From Hymenopus coronatus (lineage: Eukaryota > Arthropoda > Insecta > Mantodea > Hymenopodidae), in contig CM060882.1 of the NCBI GenBank assembly GCA_030762935.1, positions 21,829,001-21,893,000 of the forward strand: a stretch of 64,000 nucleotides of DNA, read 5' to 3'. Every line of letters starts with the position of its first letter. The stretch's first letter is position 1. Shown one piece after another: positions 62,540 to 64,000 of the stretch. The notes under the pieces are model-generated. The model worked only from the letters and a program-made list of their open reading frames with translations, had not been told where the DNA came from and ran no database searches. Both the position numbers and the translations under genes were made by a program.

Positions 62540-63180
62540 CATTTTTGTGTGTAAAAGTTATTATAAATGGGAATCACCAAGCCATGTTCGCACAGAGTAA
62601 ATTCAAAAGTTCCCTGGTGAAGTGCCTCCTTCCAGATTTACAATTCACAAGATTGTTGAGAAATTCAAAACCTCTGGTTCTGTGGCAAACAAAGAACAAA
62701 AGCGTAAACGTACAGTTTAAACAGAGAAAAAATTACATGACATAGGCACAAGTCTTGAACGTTCACCAACAAAATCCATCCCAAAATTAGCACAACAGGT
62801 GGGTATTTCAGAGTCTTCTGCACATAGAGCAATTAATTATTAAAACTAAAACCTTAAAAGTGTACAAGTGTCCCAGTATCAAGAATGATTTATTGTTAAT
62901 GGTTTCTTTCATCAATGAATGAAGGTTTAAATGATCCACAGCATTGTTCTTTCCTGTCGATGCATGGTTCCACCTAAAGGGTCATGTCAACACTTGTAAC
63001 AAGGTACTGGTACTCTGAAAATCCACACCGCACTTAAGAAATTCCTCATTATGATCGGGAAGTTGGAGTTTGGTATGCTGTTAGCACTAGACACACAATT
63101 GGTTCAATATTTTACAAGCAGAGTTTATATAGGAGCAAAGCCTGTTGTGGCACACCCAATTGCGCCATGCGCCTGTTAGG
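62540..63180 (+). pseudogene. Mariner-type transposase relic
   Basis: In shifting frames: FTIHKIVEKFKTSGSVANK, KLHDIGTSLERSPTKSIPKL, AQQVGISESSAHRAI, then DAWFHLKGHVNT at about 62960 (first catalytic region). The family is the one at 54418-57040. Nothing of the second and third catalytic regions is recognised. Confidence 0.7.
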
Positions 63181-64000
63181 TTTTAAATGAAGAACCCTGT
63201 ATTAGTCATTACTTTTTCCAGTGTTTCATATGTATCAGACTTGTGACCAACAGCGACTTCAATAACAAATAGAATGATGGCAGAATTTATGTGGGCATCC
63301 TTGTCTATGCAAATATGTACAAAGTAAGATGCTTATCTTCTCTTAGGGCATTTAATGTATAAATTAAAATTTTGAAGGCACACACACACAGTGAATGGGA
63401 ATTTAGAATTGAGATGGCTAAGACTCTGAGCATGGCATAGTGGGCTGGATTGTGGAGTTCTAGTTCCTGGCCATACGGGCTCTATCTGCTCTATCATGGG
63501 AGTACAGATTTTAATTCCAGTTATAGGACCAGCATCCACTATGTACTGTGAATACTTTTAGGGCCGGTTGTACGAACTTGGAATAAATCCTAGAATAGTT
63601 ATTCTTGGAATACATTATTCATGGTATAAATGTGGTGACAAGTTGTACAATGCAATTTCATTCCTTAGATATCTATTCAATTGTTTGTAGATTTTAAACT
63701 AATGTTGGCTATGCTGCGAGACATTCATGGCCAACTTGATACGTAATTACTGATTTATTTTGCTGAAAACTTCATTGTTTTCACAATCAGCTGTTCCTAA
63801 ATTATGTATTATTTCTTATTTTAACTACTTATGGTACTATGAAATAATTATGAATGTTCATAAGCGTGTTCAGAAGTAGAATCGCTATACACTTTACAAA
63901 ACATAAACACATATGTATACTGTGACTTCTTGCAATAGGTTAGGAGTACGGGAATGAAACCTTGCCGTACGTGCAAAGTTGTATCTTGTGCTGATATATG
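63181..64000. other. Window end, no gene seen
   Basis: AT-rich with a short AC tract at 63380. The small frames have no recognisable motif. Confidence 0.45.

Overview
This window is eukaryotic, almost certainly arthropod (probably insect) nuclear DNA. It is AT-rich, its one recognisable host gene has short exons in kilobase-scale introns, and it is crowded with animal mobile-element families (Tc1/mariner, piggyBac, hAT, pogo/Tigger, Penelope-like, jockey-like LINEs, tRNA-derived SINEs). The species cannot be named from the sequence.

Host gene. The only supported cellular gene is a kinesin-8 motor (KIF18 type; Klp67A is the Drosophila member) on the minus strand. Nine coding exons with GT/AG borders and consistent phases run from the ATG at 36117 down to 1928 and give 916 residues. 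They carry the P-loop (exon 3), switch I and switch II (exon 4), the end of the motor (exon 5), coiled-coil stalk (exons 6-7) and a basic, Ser/Pro-rich tail (exons 8-9). A short last exon at about 1355-1504 is tentative. A splice acceptor 13 bases before the ATG implies an upstream non-coding exon; the best candidate ends at a strong donor at 38674 and lies below CCAAT, CRE-like and TATA-like elements on the minus strand.

Introns (about 2.2-36 kb). They hold mobile-element relics: a jockey-like LINE (2.5-4.4 kb); a long-arm inverted-repeat element with TA target duplication (called R2 here); Penelope-like pieces and hairpins (8.7, 11.9 and 15.4 kb); a three-level nest of Tc1-like relic, piggyBac and repeat R1 (12.4-15.4 kb); a Tigger fragment; a mariner-type transposase (21.8-22.9 kb); and several LINE fragments.

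Upstream flank (39-64 kb). No cellular gene is visible. It holds a hAT relic, an LTR-retrotransposon gag/protease relic, a dense cluster of R1 copies (45.7-48.8 kb), a non-autonomous hAT element with a perfect 8-bp duplication, a deletion-derivative mariner with a fused 110-codon ORF, a transposase relic split by a Penelope-like insertion and by R1, tRNA-like inverted modules and more SINEs.

The commonest repeat, R1 (about 0.8-0.87 kb, no ORF, A-rich target), has at least 17 full or partial copies. I could not assign it to a class. I found no CRISPR array, true tRNA or rRNA gene, or clear new host system. The most unusual material is the R1 family with its in-window empty site, the hammerhead-like hairpins of the Penelope-like repeats, and the nested insertions.
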